Shown: positions 36,139 to 44,090 of the stretch, piece after piece
Position numbering within the stretch: the first letter of the stretch is position 1
Layout: every line of letters begins with the position of its first letter
NCBI GenBank assembly: GCA_028281705.1
Contig: JANQJH010000078.1
Location: forward strand, 1-46,954
Origin: Verrucomicrobiales bacterium
GTDB taxonomy: Bacteria; Verrucomicrobiota; Verrucomicrobiia; Verrucomicrobiales; DEV007
DNA: 46,954 bases
Direction: 5' to 3'
The notes under the pieces: model-generated
What the model saw: the letters and a program-made list of their open reading frames with translations, nothing else
Databases searched by the model: none
Told to the model about the DNA's origin: nothing
Program-made: the position numbers and the translations under genes

Positions 36139-39100
36139 TTAGGGCTTCGTCTGTGGTGCGTGCTCTCTCCCGAATCTCCTCACCAGCACATAAAAGAAAG
36201 GAGCGAAGAAAACACCGAGGAAAGTGGCGGCAATCATTCCGTAGAATACGGCGGTGCCGAGGGCCCGACGCATTTCAGCGCCCGGGCCAGTCGCCAGCAC
36301 CAGCGGAAGCACGCCGAGAATGAACGCCATTGCCGTCATGAGGATGGGACGGAGGCGGAGCTTGGCGGCCTCGAGTGCGGCTTCGAAACGGTCGCGACCC
36401 TCGTCTTCGAGCTGCCGCGCGAATTCCACGATCAGGATGGCGTTCTTGCTGGCAAGTCCGATGAGAACGACCAAACCAATCTGTGTGAGGACGTTGTTGT
36501 CCATGCCGCGAAGCCAGACTCCCCAGATCGCGCCCACCAGACAGAGGGGTACGGTGAGGATGACGGCCAGCGGCAGTCCCCAGCTTTCGTACTGCGCGGC
36601 GAGCAGCATGAATACGAAGAGAATGGCGAGAAGAAAGATCACGACGCTCGAGTTCCCCCCGTTGCGTTCCTGATAGGCGAGTTCCGTCCATTCGTAGGAG
36701 ATGCCCTGTGGAAGACTCTGCGCGGCGAGCTGCTCCATCTTGTCGAGTGCCTGACCCGTGCTGTAAGGCGGCATCGTCGCACCGAGCAGATCGGCTGCCG
36801 GATAGAGGTTGTGGCGCACCACGCGATCCGGTCCGGTGCGCTGTTCCAAATCCATGAGTGTCCCAAGGGGAACCATCTCGCCCGTGCTGTTGCGCGTCTT
36901 GAGGCGGGCGACGTCCTCGGCGGCATTCCGGAACCGCGCATCCGCCTGCGCGGTGACCCGGTAGGTGCGCCCGTAGAGATTGAGTTCGTTGACGAACGAC
37001 GAGCCAAGGTAGACCTCCAGCGTGTCGAAGACGCGGCTGAGGGGAACGCCAAGTTTGAGAGCCTTCTCGCGGTCGATATCGGCGTAGAACTGCGGAGCGT
37101 TGGAGGTGAACGGCGTGAAGGGTTGCGTGATTTGGGGCTGCTGCATCGCCGCTCCGATGAGGCCCCATGTTGCCTGTTCCAAGTTGGCATAGCCCAGTCC
37201 GGCACGATCCTGCACCTGCATCTTGAACCCGCCTCCGTTCCCCAAACCACGGACGGAAGGTGGCGGTAGGACGATGGTCAGCGCGTCCTCGACCACCATG
37301 GTGACGCCGCGAAGCCGGTCGATGATAGCAGGACCGGACAGGTCAGCGGATCGGCGTTGGTCGAAGTCGTCGAAGACCGGGAACAGCACGATGGCGTTCG
37401 GTGCGTTGGAGAAAGTGGCACCGTTGAACCCGGCAAAGCTGACGACGCCGCTCACCCCGTCGACTTCCTTGACCAGTCCGATCAGTTGCCGTGTGATTTC
37501 GTCGCTTCGCTGCAGGGAGGCGCCGGTGGGAAGCTGGGAGGCTACGATGGCGTATCCCTGATCCTGCTCCGGAATGAATCCACCGGGAACGGCGCGAAAC
37601 CCGAAACCTGCAAACGCCATCATACCCGCATAGACGAAGAACATGACGAGCCCGAGCCGCAGAGTCTTGCGGACGGTCCATGCGTAGGCGCGGTTGGAGG
37701 CGCCGAATCCCCGGTTGAAAAGCCGGAAAAACCAGCCCAGCAAGATATCGAGCAGGCGCGTGATCCAGTCCTTCTTGGCCTTGGCCTCGCGCAGGAGAAT
37801 GACGCCGAGCGCCGGGCTCAGTGTCAGGGAAACGATTGTGGAAATGACCGTCGATGTTGCGATGGTCAGCGCGAACTGACGGTAGAACTGTCCGCTGATG
37901 CCACCCAAGAACGCAGTGGGCACGAACACGCCCAGCAGCACCAGCGAGGTGGCGACCAGCGCCCCGCTCACTTCCGCCATCGCCTTGCGCGTGGCTTCGC
38001 GCGGACTCAGTCCGGCGGACAGATTGCGTTCGATGTTCTCGACGACCACGATGGCGTCGTCGACGACGATCCCGATAGCGAGGACCAGTCCGAACAGAGT
38101 CAGATTGTTCAGGGAAAATCCGAACGCGGCCATCACCGCGAACGTGCCGATGAGGGACACGGGAATCGCCAGTATGGGGATGACCGCCGCCCGCCACGAC
38201 TGGAGGAAGACGATCATCACGAGGACGACGAGCAGGACGGCCTCGACCAGGGTTTCGATGACCGCATCGATCGATTTGGAAATGAAGCGCGTGGGATCGT
38301 AAACGATGTTGTATTCCAGTCCGTCGGGAAACTCGGCCGCCATCTCCTCCATCGCACTTCGGATGGCGTCCGCCGTATCGAGAGCGTTGGAGCCGGGCCT
38401 CTGAAATACCGGCATGGCGAGGGTGGAGACGTCATCGAGATACGCCTTGACATTGTAGTCGAGCGCTCCCAGTTCGATGCGCGCGACGTCTTTCAGTTTC
38501 ACCACGCGGCCATCGGCGCCTGTCTTCACAATGACCCTCTCGAACTGCGCCTCATCGTCGAGCCTTCCCAGAGTGGTTACCTGAACCTGAAAGGGCACGG
38601 CGGTATCCATGGGCTCCTGACCGATGGTGCCTGCGGCGACCTGCAGGTTCTGCTGCCGGAGTGCATCGACGACTTCGCCGGGCGTCAGCTCGAACAGAGC
38701 GAGCCGTTGGGGATCCAGCCAGACGCGCATGCTGTATTCGCGCCCTCCGAACAGGCGCACGTCACCTACGCCATCGAGCCTTCGCAGCCGCTCGCGTACC
38801 TGTAGCAGCGCATAGTTGGAGATGTAGAGGAGATCGAAGGTTTCGTCCGGCGAATACATCTGCACCACCAGTAACAAGTCCGGTGATGCCTTCTGCACCG
38901 TCACCCCGATGCGCCGCACTTCTTCCGGGAGCCGTGGTTCGGCCATGGCCACACGGTTCTGCACGAGCACTTGGGCGTTGTCCAAGTCCGTGCCGAGTTC
39001 GAAGGTGACGGTGAGTTCGTAGGCGCCGTCCGAAGTACTCTGCGAATTCATGTAGAGCATGCCTTCGACGCCGTTGACCTCCTGCTCGATCGGAGCGGCG

Positions 39101-39291
39101 ACGGTCTTGGCGATCGTATCAGGCGTGGCGCCCGGATACGCGCCGCGCACGACCACAGTTGGAGGTGCCACCTCTGGAAACTGAGCGACCGGCAGGCTGG
39201 TGTAGGCGAGCGCTCCGATGAACACGATCAGCAGCGAAAGCACGGTCGCGAAGCGCGGCCGGTCGATGAAGAAGAAAGCGAGATGCTTCAT
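36139..39291 (-). CDS. RND efflux permease (MexF/AcrB-like), pump 2
   Basis: A 1050-residue HAE1-type multidrug exporter. It starts with the typical MKHLAFFFIDRPRFATVLSL. It shows the porter-domain motif GAYPGATPDTIAKTVAAPIE, the proton-relay Asp pair in LAIGIVVDDAIVVVENIERN (around residue 405) and 12 TM segments. Sequence style is close to MexF/BpeF pumps, which export chloramphenicol, quinolones and similar compounds. It is the last gene of a minus-strand operon with SDR, thioredoxin, outer-membrane factor and adaptor; its ATG overlaps the adaptor stop (ATGA). Its DNA is clearly more GC-rich than pump 1, so the two pumps are not a recent duplication. Confidence 0.95.
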   Translation of the reverse strand: MKHLAFFFIDRPRFATVLSLLIVFIGALAYTSLPVAQFPEVAPPTVVVRGAYPGATPDTIAKTVAAPIEQEVNGVEGMLYMNSQSTSDGAYELTVTFELGTDLDNAQVLVQNRVAMAEPRLPEEVRRIGVTVQKASPDLLLVVQMYSPDETFDLLYISNYALLQVRERLRRLDGVGDVRLFGGREYSMRVWLDPQRLALFELTPGEVVDALRQQNLQVAAGTIGQEPMDTAVPFQVQVTTLGRLDDEAQFERVIVKTGADGRVVKLKDVARIELGALDYNVKAYLDDVSTLAMPVFQRPGSNALDTADAIRSAMEEMAAEFPDGLEYNIVYDPTRFISKSIDAVIETLVEAVLLVVLVMIVFLQSWRAAVIPILAIPVSLIGTFAVMAAFGFSLNNLTLFGLVLAIGIVVDDAIVVVENIERNLSAGLSPREATRKAMAEVSGALVATSLVLLGVFVPTAFLGGISGQFYRQFALTIATSTVISTIVSLTLSPALGVILLREAKAKKDWITRLLDILLGWFFRLFNRGFGASNRAYAWTVRKTLRLGLVMFFVYAGMMAFAGFGFRAVPGGFIPEQDQGYAIVASQLPTGASLQRSDEITRQLIGLVKEVDGVSGVVSFAGFNGATFSNAPNAIVLFPVFDDFDQRRSADLSGPAIIDRLRGVTMVVEDALTIVLPPPSVRGLGNGGGFKMQVQDRAGLGYANLEQATWGLIGAAMQQPQITQPFTPFTSNAPQFYADIDREKALKLGVPLSRVFDTLEVYLGSSFVNELNLYGRTYRVTAQADARFRNAAEDVARLKTRNSTGEMVPLGTLMDLEQRTGPDRVVRHNLYPAADLLGATMPPYSTGQALDKMEQLAAQSLPQGISYEWTELAYQERNGGNSSVVIFLLAILFVFMLLAAQYESWGLPLAVILTVPLCLVGAIWGVWLRGMDNNVLTQIGLVVLIGLASKNAILIVEFARQLEDEGRDRFEAALEAAKLRLRPILMTAMAFILGVLPLVLATGPGAEMRRALGTAVFYGMIAATFLGVFFAPFFYVLVRRFGREHAPQTKP

Positions 39292-40460
39292 GCGTCAGGA
39301 GCGTTTCCGTTTTGCGCGCTGGATTCGGCGGCCATCCCTACCTTGGTAGGGGAGACGGGCACGCCGTCGCGCAGCAGCTGAATGCGGCTCACCACGACCT
39401 GATCCTCGGTGGAGAGTCCGGACCGGACGATGCGCAGCGAGCCCTCCAGCGGCCCCGTATCGACAAAGCGGCGTTTCACTGTCCCGTCGTCCTGCAGGAT
39501 CCAAGCGAAACGCTTCGACTGGTCGAAACCAAGCGCACTGTCGCGAACAAGAATGGCTTGAAAAGGCTCGCCGACCTTGATCCTCACTCGGGCGAAAAGT
39601 CCGGGCGTGAGAAACTCGTTTTCATTTTTCACCAAGGCACGCAGTTGGGAGGTCGCTGTGCTTTCGTCCAGCTGGTTCTCGGTGAAGTCGAGCGTTCCCT
39701 TGAACTCGAACTCGTCGCTATCGGACACCGCGATAGCGACGGTTGGACGTTCTCCGGCCCGCCCACCTGTCTTTCCCTCGAAGAACATGCGGGTGAACTT
39801 GAGCACCTGACGCTCGTCAACTTCGAAGTAGCAGTGGATCGGATTGTGGGGGACGATGGTTGTCAGCATCGTCGAGTTGGGCAGGCCTCCGGTGATAAAG
39901 TTGCCCGGCGTGACCAAGAACCGGCCGGCAATCCCGGAGATTGGCGCCTCGACGTTGGCGAATTCCCGGTCCAGTTCGGCGGTCTTCACCCCAGCCTGCG
40001 CCGCGAGCAGATCGGCTTCGGCCTGCTCGAACTCGCTCTTGCGGATGTCCGCTTCTTCGCGGGAGATGGCGTTGTCTTTCACCAAATCTTCGGCGCGGGC
40101 CAAGTTGGATCGGGCGAGGTTTCGCCGCGCCTCGGCCTGTTCCACCTTGGCATTCGCCGCCGACAGGGCAGCGTCAAACGGACGCGGATCGATCTGGAAC
40201 ATGAGCTGGCCCTTCTCGACCTTTTGGCCTTCCGTGAAATGGACCGACTCGACATAGCCACTGACGCGAGCGCGCAGATCGACCTCTTCGACGGCGACAA
40301 GCCGGCCGGTGTAGGTCTCTGTCAGTTCGACGTTGCGCTCAACCGGATTGGCAACGCTCACCGGCATCGGCGACGGCGACGGCGGATTCTCGCGGCCGCA
40401 CCCGACGAGAGCGGCTAGCGCCAAGGCGAGCCCGAATGTGTTGAGGAAGGGAAGTTTCAT
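39288..40460 (-). CDS. RND periplasmic adaptor lipoprotein (MexE-like), pump 2
   Basis: A 390-residue membrane fusion protein. Its lipoprotein signal (LALALAALVGC, Cys21) anchors it in the inner membrane. Lipoyl-like halves (RARVSGYVESVHFTEGQKVE and VEAPISGIAGRFLV) flank a long helical hairpin (about 95-160). The open frame runs far upstream to 40877, but the ATG at 40460 starts the signal peptide and overlaps the preceding stop in ATGA, so the longer frame is rejected. Confidence 0.95.
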   Translation of the reverse strand: MKLPFLNTFGLALALAALVGCGRENPPSPSPMPVSVANPVERNVELTETYTGRLVAVEEVDLRARVSGYVESVHFTEGQKVEKGQLMFQIDPRPFDAALSAANAKVEQAEARRNLARSNLARAEDLVKDNAISREEADIRKSEFEQAEADLLAAQAGVKTAELDREFANVEAPISGIAGRFLVTPGNFITGGLPNSTMLTTIVPHNPIHCYFEVDERQVLKFTRMFFEGKTGGRAGERPTVAIAVSDSDEFEFKGTLDFTENQLDESTATSQLRALVKNENEFLTPGLFARVRIKVGEPFQAILVRDSALGFDQSKRFAWILQDDGTVKRRFVDTGPLEGSLRIVRSGLSTEDQVVVSRIQLLRDGVPVSPTKVGMAAESSAQNGNAPDA

Positions 40461-41854
40461 GGCGAGGTGTGTTTCGTTGAGAGGCCACCACCGAGGCCTT
40501 GGATGAGCTGGACGGTGGATTCGAATTGCTGGCCGCGAATCTGCACGGCGCGCCGCTGGGCATTGAGCTGCTCGCGGACGGCATCGACGACTTCGATGGA
40601 ACTGACGAGACCCGCTTCGTAGCGGCGGTTGGAGAGCGCCAACGCCCGTTCGGCGGCCTGAACCGCCTGCGCCTGCGCACCCGTCTGGCCTTGGAGGGAT
40701 GCGAGGTCCGCCAAAGCATTCTCGACATCGACCAGAGCATTGAGGACTGCCTGGCGGTAGTTCGCCACCGCCTCTGCGTATTCGGCGCGAGCCCGCTTCT
40801 CGTTCGCCCGGAGCCGGCCACCTTGGAAGATGGGCAACGTCACCTCCGGACCGAGAGCAAATGTCCGGCTGCTCCAACTTAGGAATTCGCTGGCATTGAT
40901 GCTGGAGAGGCCGCCGCTGCCGATCAGACTCACCTTGGGAAAGTACTCGGCACGCGCCGCCCCAACGCGGGCGTGGGCCGCCACGAGCCGGGCCTTCGCT
41001 GCCGCGACATCAGGGCGCACCGCCAACATCTCCATGGGGACACCGGCGCGAATCGTAGGGAGCCTCGCCGTGAGGCCGCGTTCGGCCAGCCGGAAATCGG
41101 ACGGCGCTTGGCCCACAAGCACGGCGATCGAGTTCTCCAGCCGGGTGCGCGGCCCACGCAGGCTGGCCAGTGCTGATCGCGTGGCGGCGAGCTCGGTGTC
41201 CGCTCGGGCGACATCCAGCTCCGGCGTGATACCACCGTCAAAGCGCCGCTGCGCGAGCTTCAAGTTTTCTTCGCGGGTCTTGACCGCATCCTCCAAGACC
41301 TGCCGTTCCTGATCCAGTGTTCGCAGGGCGAAATAGTTTCGCGCGAGCTGGCCGCGAAGCGCCAGCCTGACATCTTCAACAAGCGCGTCCGCCGCGTCTG
41401 CCTCGGCCCGGCCAGCCTCCACAAGTCTACGCACCCGCCCCCAGAGATCGATCTCCCAACCGAGCGCCAGTCCGGCGCGGTACTGGGTGGAGTAGCTGGA
41501 AAAGAAGCCGCCTCCCAGATCGTTGTCGGAACTGCGGTTGCGCTGTACCGAGCCGCTCGCGTTGACGTTGGGAAACACTTCGGACCGGGCGACGCCCAAG
41601 GCCGCGTAAGCCTGATCGGCGCGCGCCAAAGCCGCTTGAAGCTGCAGATTCCCGCCGTCGAGCCGCTTGGCGAGGCGGTTCAGCTCGCCGTCATGGAAAA
41701 CCGACCACCAATCGGCCCGGAGCGCCGCGCCTTCGCTCCCGCCTTTGAACACCGCCGGTGAGGCCGCGTCCGGCATCCGCAGGTCCGGCGTGGTCTGGCA
41801 TCCCGCCAGCAAGGTCGCGGCCAATGCCGCGCGGAAGAAAGGGAACGCCTTCAT
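40457..41854 (-). CDS. RND outer-membrane factor lipoprotein (OprN/NodT-like), pump 2
   Basis: A 465-residue TolC-family channel with a lipoprotein signal (MKAFPFFRAALAATLLAGC, Cys19) and two TolC repeats (LGWEIDLWGRVRRLVEAG; LGPEVTLPIFQGGRLRANEK; RYEAGLVSSIEVVDAVREQL). The frame is open to 42142, but that extension overlaps the thioredoxin gene. The ATG at 41854 gives the correct signal peptide. The gene follows the thioredoxin stop by 53 bases and overlaps the adaptor by four. Confidence 0.95.
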   Translation of the reverse strand: MKAFPFFRAALAATLLAGCQTTPDLRMPDAASPAVFKGGSEGAALRADWWSVFHDGELNRLAKRLDGGNLQLQAALARADQAYAALGVARSEVFPNVNASGSVQRNRSSDNDLGGGFFSSYSTQYRAGLALGWEIDLWGRVRRLVEAGRAEADAADALVEDVRLALRGQLARNYFALRTLDQERQVLEDAVKTREENLKLAQRRFDGGITPELDVARADTELAATRSALASLRGPRTRLENSIAVLVGQAPSDFRLAERGLTARLPTIRAGVPMEMLAVRPDVAAAKARLVAAHARVGAARAEYFPKVSLIGSGGLSSINASEFLSWSSRTFALGPEVTLPIFQGGRLRANEKRARAEYAEAVANYRQAVLNALVDVENALADLASLQGQTGAQAQAVQAAERALALSNRRYEAGLVSSIEVVDAVREQLNAQRRAVQIRGQQFESTVQLIQGLGGGLSTKHTSP

Positions 41855-41907
41855 CCTAGTGAAGTTCGAAAGGAAGGCTGATTGAGCGGGACCGGCAATA
41901 GATGCCG

Positions 41908-42246
41908 TCAGACAACCTTGTTCAGTTGCTGCTCCAGTGCCGGCTTGCTTGCCACTCCGGACAGATGCGCCACTTCCTCGCCACGGTCGAAGAACACGAT
42001 GGTAGGAATGGAGCGGATCCCGAAGCGCTGCGCCAGTGCAGGCACCTCGTCGACATCCACCTTTGCGACCACCACGCGCTCGCGATGTTCGTCGGCGAAT
42101 TCGTCGAGTACGGGGCCCATCATCTTGCACGGGCCGCACCAAGGAGCCCAGAAGTCGACGAGCACGGGCTTCTCCGAACTACCGATCACCCTGTCAAAGT
42201 CATCGACGGTAGCCGGATGAAGGGTGGAGGATTCTTGTGTTCTCAT
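41908..42246 (-). CDS. trxA: Thioredoxin
   Basis: A 112-residue thioredoxin that reduces protein disulfides in the cytoplasm. Active site WCGPC is at residues 36-40 (DFWAPWCGPCKMM), and the cis-proline loop SIPTIV is near 80. There is no signal peptide. It lies 26 bases downstream of the SDR gene and upstream of the pump 2 genes, an unusual position. It may be part of a response to electrophilic or redox-active drugs that the pump expels and the SDR reduces. No clear Shine-Dalgarno precedes the ATG. Confidence 0.95.
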   Translation of the reverse strand: MRTQESSTLHPATVDDFDRVIGSSEKPVLVDFWAPWCGPCKMMGPVLDEFADEHRERVVVAKVDVDEVPALAQRFGIRSIPTIVFFDRGEEVAHLSGVASKPALEQQLNKVV

Positions 42247-42272
42247 GGTATGTCTTGGGTTGGGTAAGTTGC

Positions 42273-43022
42273 TTATTGTGCCAGCCAGCCACCATCGACA
42301 TTTAGCGATATGCCGGTGACGAACGAGGAGGCAGCGGAGGCGAGGTAGAGCACGGCTTCGGCGATCTCGTCGGCCTTGCCCAGGCGCCCGACCGGGTGCA
42401 TGGCGGCGAGCCCGGTGCGTTCATCGGTGCCTTCTTCGCCCGCGAACCGATCGACCATGGCGGTCTCGATGGCGGCGGGAGCCACGGCGTTCACGCGGAT
42501 GCCTTCCTTGGCGTATTCCATCGCCGCCGTCTTGGTCAACCCTTCCACGGCGTGCTTGGTGGCGATGTAGATGGATGCCCCTGCCATGCCGATGTGACCC
42601 ACAACGCTACTCGTGTTCACGATCGAGCCCCCGCCATGTTGCAGCATCGCGGGGATCTCATGCTTCATCGCGCCGAGAACTCCCCACACGTTGATATCGA
42701 AAATCCGCTGGTAGTCCTCGCGCGTCGCTTCGGTGATCGGCCCCGTGTGTTCGACGCCCGCATTGTTGAAGGCGATATCAAGACCGCCGTATACCTCGAC
42801 CGTCTTGGCCACCAGCGCTTTCACCTCTTCCTCGTTGGCGACATCCGCGCGAACGAAGGTCGCTTCGCCACCTCCGGCTTTGATGGTCTCGGCCACCGCC
42901 TGCCCTTCCGATTCACGCCGCCCGGACACGACGACTTTTGCGCCACGCTCGCCGAACTTGATGGCGGTTGCCTTGCCAATGCCACTGGTGGCACCGGTGA
43001 TGAGTACGATTTTGTTTTTCAT
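42273..43022 (-). CDS. SDR-family NAD(P)-dependent oxidoreductase
   Basis: A 249-residue classical short-chain dehydrogenase. The cofactor motif TGATSGIG is at 9-16, Asp60 in RADV, NNAG at 86-89, catalytic Ser138/139 and Tyr152-x3-Lys156 (YIATK). The length and the final DGGW motif are typical of 3-oxoacyl-ACP reductase-like SDRs. The substrate cannot be read from sequence. Arg35/Arg36 after the second strand suggest NADP(H). It is the first gene of the operon with trxA and RND pump 2, and an operator-like site (43070-43085) lies 48 bases upstream. This suggests a xenobiotic carbonyl reductase controlled by the TetR protein. Confidence 0.93.
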   Translation of the reverse strand: MKNKIVLITGATSGIGKATAIKFGERGAKVVVSGRRESEGQAVAETIKAGGGEATFVRADVANEEEVKALVAKTVEVYGGLDIAFNNAGVEHTGPITEATREDYQRIFDINVWGVLGAMKHEIPAMLQHGGGSIVNTSSVVGHIGMAGASIYIATKHAVEGLTKTAAMEYAKEGIRVNAVAPAAIETAMVDRFAGEEGTDERTGLAAMHPVGRLGKADEIAEAVLYLASAASSFVTGISLNVDGGWLAQ

Positions 43023-43069
43023 GGTTCTTGTGAAGTTGATTTTTGGTTTGATTGAAGAAGAGGATCGAG

Positions 43070-43085
43070 TAGACCAGTCGGTTTA
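43070..43085. promoter_or_regulatory. Putative TetR operator before the SDR-trxA-RND operon
   Basis: The sequence TAGACCAGTCGGTTTA is a near-perfect palindrome (TAGACC against GGTTTA, one mismatch). Its first 11 bases recur at 43709-43719 before the tetR gene itself. Operators of LmrA/QacR-like TetR regulators contain a similar TAGACC half-site. It lies 48-63 bases before the SDR start, within the expected promoter. Confidence 0.75.
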
Positions 43086-43101
43086 AGTGTGGCTAAAAAA
43101 T

Positions 43102-43695
43102 CTACGGGGCTGGGACGAGAGTATTGGCGATGTGGTCCAGAGCTTGTCGCAACGGCTCGGCGCTGCGTGCGAGCACGGCTTCGAGAAGAGCACCCATCCA
43201 GAGGCTGTTGATCAACTGGGCGGTCATCGCGGGATCGGGCACGGGAGCGATGGTTTTCTTCTCGATTCCTTCCCGTAGCGCCTGCTCAGTGATCCCAGAC
43301 CGCTCACGCTGCCCCTGTGCCAGTACTTCCCTCATGGACTCACTGAAGCTGGCGACTTCGGACGCCAGTTTCACGATTAGACATGAGCACTTCCCACCAC
43401 TTTCGAGGAAACAGGCGATGCCCGATTCGTAGAAGGTGAGTAGGCGGGCCCGCGGATTCGGCTCGGGCTCCGACGACAATAGGAGCTGCCGCATTCGGGC
43501 GCTCGCCGATTCCGAGTAGTGCTTCAACAGCTCCACGCCGAAATGCTCCTTGGAGTCGAAATGGTGGTAGAACGAGCCTTTGGGCACATTGACCGCCTTC
43601 AGGATCTCATTGAGCCCCACGGAGTGGAAACTCTTCTCGATCATGATCTCCTCGGCAGCTTCAAGAATGCGCTCTTTGGTCGTCGGCTCGGACAT
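43102..43695 (-). CDS. TetR/AcrR-family transcriptional regulator
   Basis: A 197-residue repressor. The N-terminal helix-turn-helix (residues 8-50: TKERILEAAEEIMIEKSF, VGLNEILKAVNVPKGSFYHH) is a clean TetR_N match. The C-terminal ligand domain is of the type seen with LmrA/YxaF-like proteins and includes two near-adjacent cysteines (GGKCSCLIV). It lies 79 bases upstream of the SDR gene on the same strand, with an operator-like site in that gap and another before its own start. This predicts repression of itself and of the SDR-trxA-pump operon, relieved by a drug-like ligand. The cysteine pair could give redox sensing; that is inference. Confidence 0.93.
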   Translation of the reverse strand: MSEPTTKERILEAAEEIMIEKSFHSVGLNEILKAVNVPKGSFYHHFDSKEHFGVELLKHYSESASARMRQLLLSSEPEPNPRARLLTFYESGIACFLESGGKCSCLIVKLASEVASFSESMREVLAQGQRERSGITEQALREGIEKKTIAPVPDPAMTAQLINSLWMGALLEAVLARSAEPLRQALDHIANTLVPAP

Positions 43696-43708
43696 TTCAA
43701 TTCGAGAT

Positions 43709-43724
43709 TAGACCAGTCGTCTCA
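43709..43724. promoter_or_regulatory. Putative autoregulatory TetR operator
   Basis: TAGACCAGTCGTCTCA shares TAGACCAGTCG with the site before the SDR gene and itself contains AGAC-N5-GTCT. It is 14 bases before the tetR ATG, a position fit for direct autorepression. Confidence 0.72.
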
Positions 43725-43762
43725 TATCGCAAGTATTTTTCTGCGAATTCGTCACCAGTCCC

Positions 43763-43827
43763 TCGCCAATCGGCCAGAGGATCCCTGCACCACCCGCCAA
43801 GGTGGCGACACCGTTAGGATTCGGCGC
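43763..43827. repeat. 65-bp dispersed repeat, copy B
   Basis: The second copy of the element at 18635-18699, same orientation, ungapped, about 58/65 identical. It lies upstream of the tetR gene in an otherwise featureless gap and marks the right boundary of the GC-rich pump 2 block. Confidence 0.85.
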
Positions 43828-44090
43828 ACCGGCCCCATCTCAGTGCCGAACTACCGACCACGAATTGGGCACTGGGCAACGAAACCCGAAACTCGCGTCC
43901 GACCCGGAACCTGAAGACCCACGCTCGCCAGGTCCAAGATATTGCCTTCAGTCCTGGTGGGGAATACTTCGCATCCGCGAGGGCTGACGCCAACGTGCAG
44001 ATTACCCATGTCCCATCGGGCCTCCGCTCCTATCCGCATCTTACACACGGTTCACGGCTCGCCGATGAGGGCGGGGATAAACAAACCAGG
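43828..44090. other. Gap without a supportable gene
   Basis: Only short frames without domain signals or ribosome binding sites occur on either strand. It lies downstream of the M56 peptidase stop and upstream of tetR. No clear terminator hairpin with a T-run was seen. Confidence 0.5.

Noticed and set aside
36160-37269. A 369-codon plus-strand open frame
   Set aside because: It is antisense to the pump 2 permease, with low-information composition.
37357-38805. A 482-codon plus-strand open frame
   Set aside because: It is antisense to the clear RND permease. The translation is rich in Asp, Glu, Arg, Gln and His with no domain, as expected opposite a GC-rich gene.
39312-40418. A 368-codon plus-strand open frame
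   Set aside because: It is antisense to the pump 2 adaptor, with no ribosome binding site and no recognisable domain.
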